In this document: positions 5,726 through 7,782 of the stretch, one piece after another | Position numbering within the stretch: the first letter of the stretch is position 1 | Layout: every line of letters starts with the position of its first letter | Made by a program: the position numbers and the translations under genes | Source: Patescibacteria group bacterium | GTDB taxonomy: Bacteria; Patescibacteriota; Gracilibacteria; UBA1369; PNNO01 | Assembly (NCBI GenBank): GCA_024275695.1 | Contig: JAJRYP010000044.1 | Coordinates: forward strand, 1 to 7,782 | Length of the DNA stretch: 7,782 bases | Direction: 5' to 3' | Notes under the pieces: model-generated | The model's database searches: none | Told to the model about the DNA's origin: nothing | What the model saw: only the letters and a program-made list of their open reading frames with translations

Positions 5726-6106
5726 ATGGAAAAAATTGTCTCAACAAAATCATGTATTAAATGTGGCGATCAATTTACCATCACTGATTGTGATTTTGAA
5801 TTTTACCAAAAGCTGGATGTTCCCGAGCCGACTCATTGTCCGGTATGTCGCAATAAACGTAGAATGGTTTGGAGAAATGATCGAACCTTTTATAAACGTA
5901 AATGTGATATGACAGGAGATTTAATGATTTCGATTTATCCCGAAGATGCGCCATTTCCGGTTTATCATCCGGAGGCATGGTATAGCGATAAATGGAATCC
6001 AATGGAATTTGGGCGGGATTATGATTTCTCAAAGTCCTTTTTTGAGCAATATCATGAACTTTTTTTAAAAGTTCCGCGTCTTGGAATTGATATTGTAAAT
6101 TGTTAA
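5726..6106 (+). CDS. N-terminal fragment of copy 4 (zinc module)
   Basis: The 126-residue product made if translation ends at the premature TAA. It has the first treble-clef pairs (Cys 10, 13, 38, 41) at normal spacing. In the second site only Cys60 remains: the other three positions are Thr63, His81 and Ala84, so this half of the module probably binds no zinc in the usual way. It continues through the WYSDKW and FFEQYHELF linker and stops at the beginning of Cys ladder 1. The ATG at 5726 gives a paralog-like N-terminus; an in-frame TGA lies at 5702-5704. No Shine-Dalgarno sequence is present. Confidence 0.6.
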   Translation: MEKIVSTKSCIKCGDQFTITDCDFEFYQKLDVPEPTHCPVCRNKRRMVWRNDRTFYKRKCDMTGDLMISIYPEDAPFPVYHPEAWYSDKWNPMEFGRDYDFSKSFFEQYHELFLKVPRLGIDIVNC

Positions 6107-6301
6107 AACAGTTATTATTGCAATTATTGCGGTGATGACAAAAATTGTTACTTAGACATAGCCGGTGAGGCTAACGAAGATTGTTACTATAATCTTTTCA
6201 TAAAATATTCAAAGGACTGCGCGGATTGTACGTTTGTTTATAACAGTGAGCTTTGTTACGAATCGATTAATTGTTACAACTGTCATAATGTTCGGTATTC
6301 C

Positions 6302-7381
6302 ATGTATTTGGACAACTGTTCAAGTTGCGCTTTTTGTTATGATTTGAAAGGTTGTAACGATTGTCTTTTTAGTTACAATTTACGTCACAAAAAATATCAT
6401 ATTTTCAATCAGAAATATTCCAAAGAGGGATATGAGCAAAAACTGGCCGAGCTTCAATTTGGCTCGTTTAAGGCGCTTCAGGCTGAAATCAAAATGTGGA
6501 AGGATATGATGAAACAGGCGATTCATCGTGATATGTACAATTTAAATTCAGAAAATTGTACGGGGAATAATATTAAAAATTCAAAGAATTGTCATAATGT
6601 TTACAATGTTGTTAATTGTGAGGATAGCAAATTTTTATATGACGTTTTGGACGCGAAAGATTGTTACGATATGAATTATTCTTTGTATAAGCCGGAAGTT
6701 GCTTATGAAATTATAAGCACTTTAAGTATGAAGTTTTCCGCATTCAGTTTAACAAGTCATTATTGTAATAATGTTTTTTATTGTGATAATTGTAATAATT
6801 CTTCAAATCTTTTTGGCTGCACAGGCTTAAATCAAAAGAAATATTGTATTTTGAACAAGCAATATACAAAAGAGGAATATGAAAAGATGATACCGCGCAT
6901 TAAAAAACATATGCGAAAGACGGGAGAATGGGGTGAATTTTTTCCTGCAAAACTTTCACCATATGGATATAACGAAAGTATCGCGAGTGAGTATTACCCG
7001 CTTACAAAAGAGGAAGCATTAGCTGCCGGTTATCCCTGGAGAGATAAAGAAGAGGCAAAGCGGCAGCCTCAAATGTACGAAATTCCGGATGATATTTCTG
7101 ACGTACCAGATAGTATTACAAATGAGATTCTTGCATGCTCAAATTGCGGGAAAAACTACAAAATTATTGCTCAAGAACTTTCGTTTTATCACAAGATGCA
7201 CCTTCCGATTCCGCAAAAATGTCCGGATTGCAGGCATCAAGATAGAATCGAGAGACGACACCCGCGGAAATTATGGATGCGTCAATGCGCGAGGTGCAAT
7301 AAAGAAATTCAAACACCTTATACGCCGGAAAGGTCGGAAAGTACGTATTGCAAAGAGTGTTATTTGAAAACTGTTTATTAG
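6302..7381 (+). CDS. C-terminal fragment of copy 4 (second repeat and zinc module)
   Basis: The 359-residue frame from the first ATG after the premature stop. It begins in the middle of Cys ladder 1 (MYLDNCSSCAFC), so the Met is an ordinary internal residue in the paralogs rather than a designed start, and no ribosome-binding tract precedes it. It carries the rest of ladder 1, the linker, ladder 2 (SENCTGN...NSKNC), the cap, the GEWGEFFP block and the complete C-terminal zinc module. Whether it is translated is unknown. It would need internal initiation, since no ATG, GTG or TTG occurs in frame between the stop and 6302. Confidence 0.5.
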   Translation: MYLDNCSSCAFCYDLKGCNDCLFSYNLRHKKYHIFNQKYSKEGYEQKLAELQFGSFKALQAEIKMWKDMMKQAIHRDMYNLNSENCTGNNIKNSKNCHNVYNVVNCEDSKFLYDVLDAKDCYDMNYSLYKPEVAYEIISTLSMKFSAFSLTSHYCNNVFYCDNCNNSSNLFGCTGLNQKKYCILNKQYTKEEYEKMIPRIKKHMRKTGEWGEFFPAKLSPYGYNESIASEYYPLTKEEALAAGYPWRDKEEAKRQPQMYEIPDDISDVPDSITNEILACSNCGKNYKIIAQELSFYHKMHLPIPQKCPDCRHQDRIERRHPRKLWMRQCARCNKEIQTPYTPERSESTYCKECYLKTVY

Positions 7382-7401
7382 AAAAAGCTCCTTAACGCTA
7401 T

Positions 7402-7431
7402 AAATAGTTTGGTGCGGCTGAGGCTATTTTT
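7402..7431 (+). terminator. Probable intrinsic terminator after copy 4
   Basis: AAATAGTTT (7402-7410) can pair with AGGCTATTT (7421-7429) as a 9-bp RNA stem including two G-U pairs. The loop is 10 nt (GGTGCGGCTG), and the descending arm runs into five T (7427-7431). It lies 20 bases after the copy-4 stop, between convergent genes. On the opposite strand the two G-U pairs become C-A mismatches, so it should act mainly on the plus strand. Confidence 0.5.
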
Positions 7432-7435
7432 ATAT

Positions 7436-7782
7436 CTATCTTGCTACAAAACTTGTCGCACCAAGCCATGCCAGATTGAAAATTGCTCTTTGTGTTTTTG
7501 CGAAAATCGGACTTTCAATAATTATTCCCATTAATTCCTTGGGATTCAAAGAAATAATCGCAACTTTATTTTCATAAATATTTATTTCGTATTCGAAACT
7601 AAATTCTTTTGAATTAACATAAAAAATTTCAACAAGATTACGGTCAAAATTTTTCGGATAATATTTTTTTATATAACTTTGCGCGTTTGCGGAAATTGGC
7701 GACAACATACGTGTTTTAATGCCCTTTTGTGTTTTTCGCGCGGCATAATCTTTAATAAATTTTTCTGAAAGCACCTTGGGAA
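7436..7782 (-). CDS. C-terminal part of a TrmB-like transcriptional regulator (5' part outside window)
   Basis: The frame is open through the right edge (codons for Pro and Lys precede the GTG at 7772-7774), so the GTG is probably an internal Val and the N-terminus lies outside. The visible 114 or so residues contain ARKTQKGIKTRMLSP, then EINIYENKVAIISL and MGIIIESPIFAKTQRAIFNLAW. I recognise this as the pattern of the C-terminal sensing part of TrmB-type winged-helix regulators that are common in archaea and Patescibacteria; the N-terminal winged helix would be in the missing part. The assignment is from memory of the pattern and moderately sure. It is convergent with copy 4, and its role toward the Cys-rich genes, if any, is not shown by the sequence. 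Confidence 0.6.
   Translation of the reverse strand, partial: PKVLSEKFIKDYAARKTQKGIKTRMLSPISANAQSYIKKYYPKNFDRNLVEIFYVNSKEFSFEYEINIYENKVAIISLNPKELMGIIIESPIFAKTQRAIFNLAWLGATSFVAR

Larger units (their letters stand above)
5726..7381 (+). pseudogene. Cys-rich double zinc-ribbon protein, copy 4, interrupted by one in-frame TAA
   Basis: Read through, the frame is 551 positions long, close to the 549 and 560 residues of the intact paralogs. It is broken only by TAA at 6104-6106 (position 127). After that stop the same frame stays open for 424 codons with every family motif intact: ladder 1, the linker, ladder 2, the LFGCTGLNQKKYCILN cap, TGEWGEFFP, YYPLTKEEA and the C-terminal zinc module (first Cys 471, last Cys 545, spacing 3-25-3-19-3-18-3). 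The stop aligns roughly with the Glu of SENSEYC in copy 2, so a single GAA-to-TAA change would explain it. Counting the stop as one residue keeps the Cys on both sides in the same three-residue register, so nothing was inserted or lost. It may be a recent nonsense mutation, two separately translated polypeptides, readthrough, or a sequencing error; the first is the simplest. Confidence 0.75.

Noticed and set aside
6104..6106. Recoded TAA or an alternative genetic code explaining the interrupted copy 4
   Set aside because: TAA ends copies 2 and 3, the phosphatase and the toxin at the expected places, so it is a normal stop here. The UGA recoding known in some CPR lineages also does not fit, since TGA ends copy 1 correctly.
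120..7380. Many short AT-rich near-repeats such as aattgt and gattgt, resembling a repeat array
   Set aside because: They are codons for recurring Asn-Cys and Asp-Cys pairs in the protein ladders, not a DNA-level repeat or CRISPR array.

Overview
The window looks like a piece of an AT-rich genome from a Candidate Phyla Radiation (Patescibacteria/Parcubacteria-like) bacterium. That placement is inferred from the gene families and the absence of Shine-Dalgarno tracts, not from a marker gene. TAA, TAG and TGA all end recognisable genes, so the standard bacterial code fits.

Layout: (1) 1-965 (+), the C-terminal part of a Cys-rich zinc-binding protein cut by the left edge; (2) 980-1435 (-), a SixA-type histidine phosphatase, convergent with gene 1, with a near-consensus promoter that places its ATG at the predicted transcript 5' end; (3) 1436-1567, a compact divergent promoter region followed by a GC-rich leader; (4) 1568-3217 (+), a complete 549-aa paralog of the Cys-rich family; (5) 3214-3822 (-), a ribbon-helix-helix antitoxin followed by a MazF/PemK toxin, with the toxin stop overlapping the stop of the preceding paralog; (6) 3968-5650 (+), a second complete paralog (560 aa); (7) 5726-7381 (+), a third full-length paralog interrupted by one in-frame TAA at 6104-6106; (8) a probable terminator at 7402-7431; (9) 7436-7782 (-), the C-terminal part of a protein resembling TrmB-type regulators, cut by the right edge.

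The dominant feature is four co-oriented members of one unusual protein family. Each complete member has a treble-clef/zinc-ribbon module at both ends. Six of the seven visible modules have exactly the same residue-to-residue Cys spacing (3-25-3-19-3-18-3). Between them lie two copies of a Cys-rich central repeat. In the first copy the cysteines fall almost strictly on every third residue, often 12 apart, and are mostly preceded by Asn, Asp or Gly, which suggests a short-coil beta-solenoid. Each copy ends in an FGC...K.Y.I.N cap. I know of no established function for such proteins; metal binding at the ends is well supported, and the rest is inference.

The phosphatase and the toxin-antitoxin pair sit between the paralogs on the opposite strand and are probably independent units. 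No stretch over 300 bases lacks a gene. I see no tRNA, rRNA, CRISPR array or insertion sequence.
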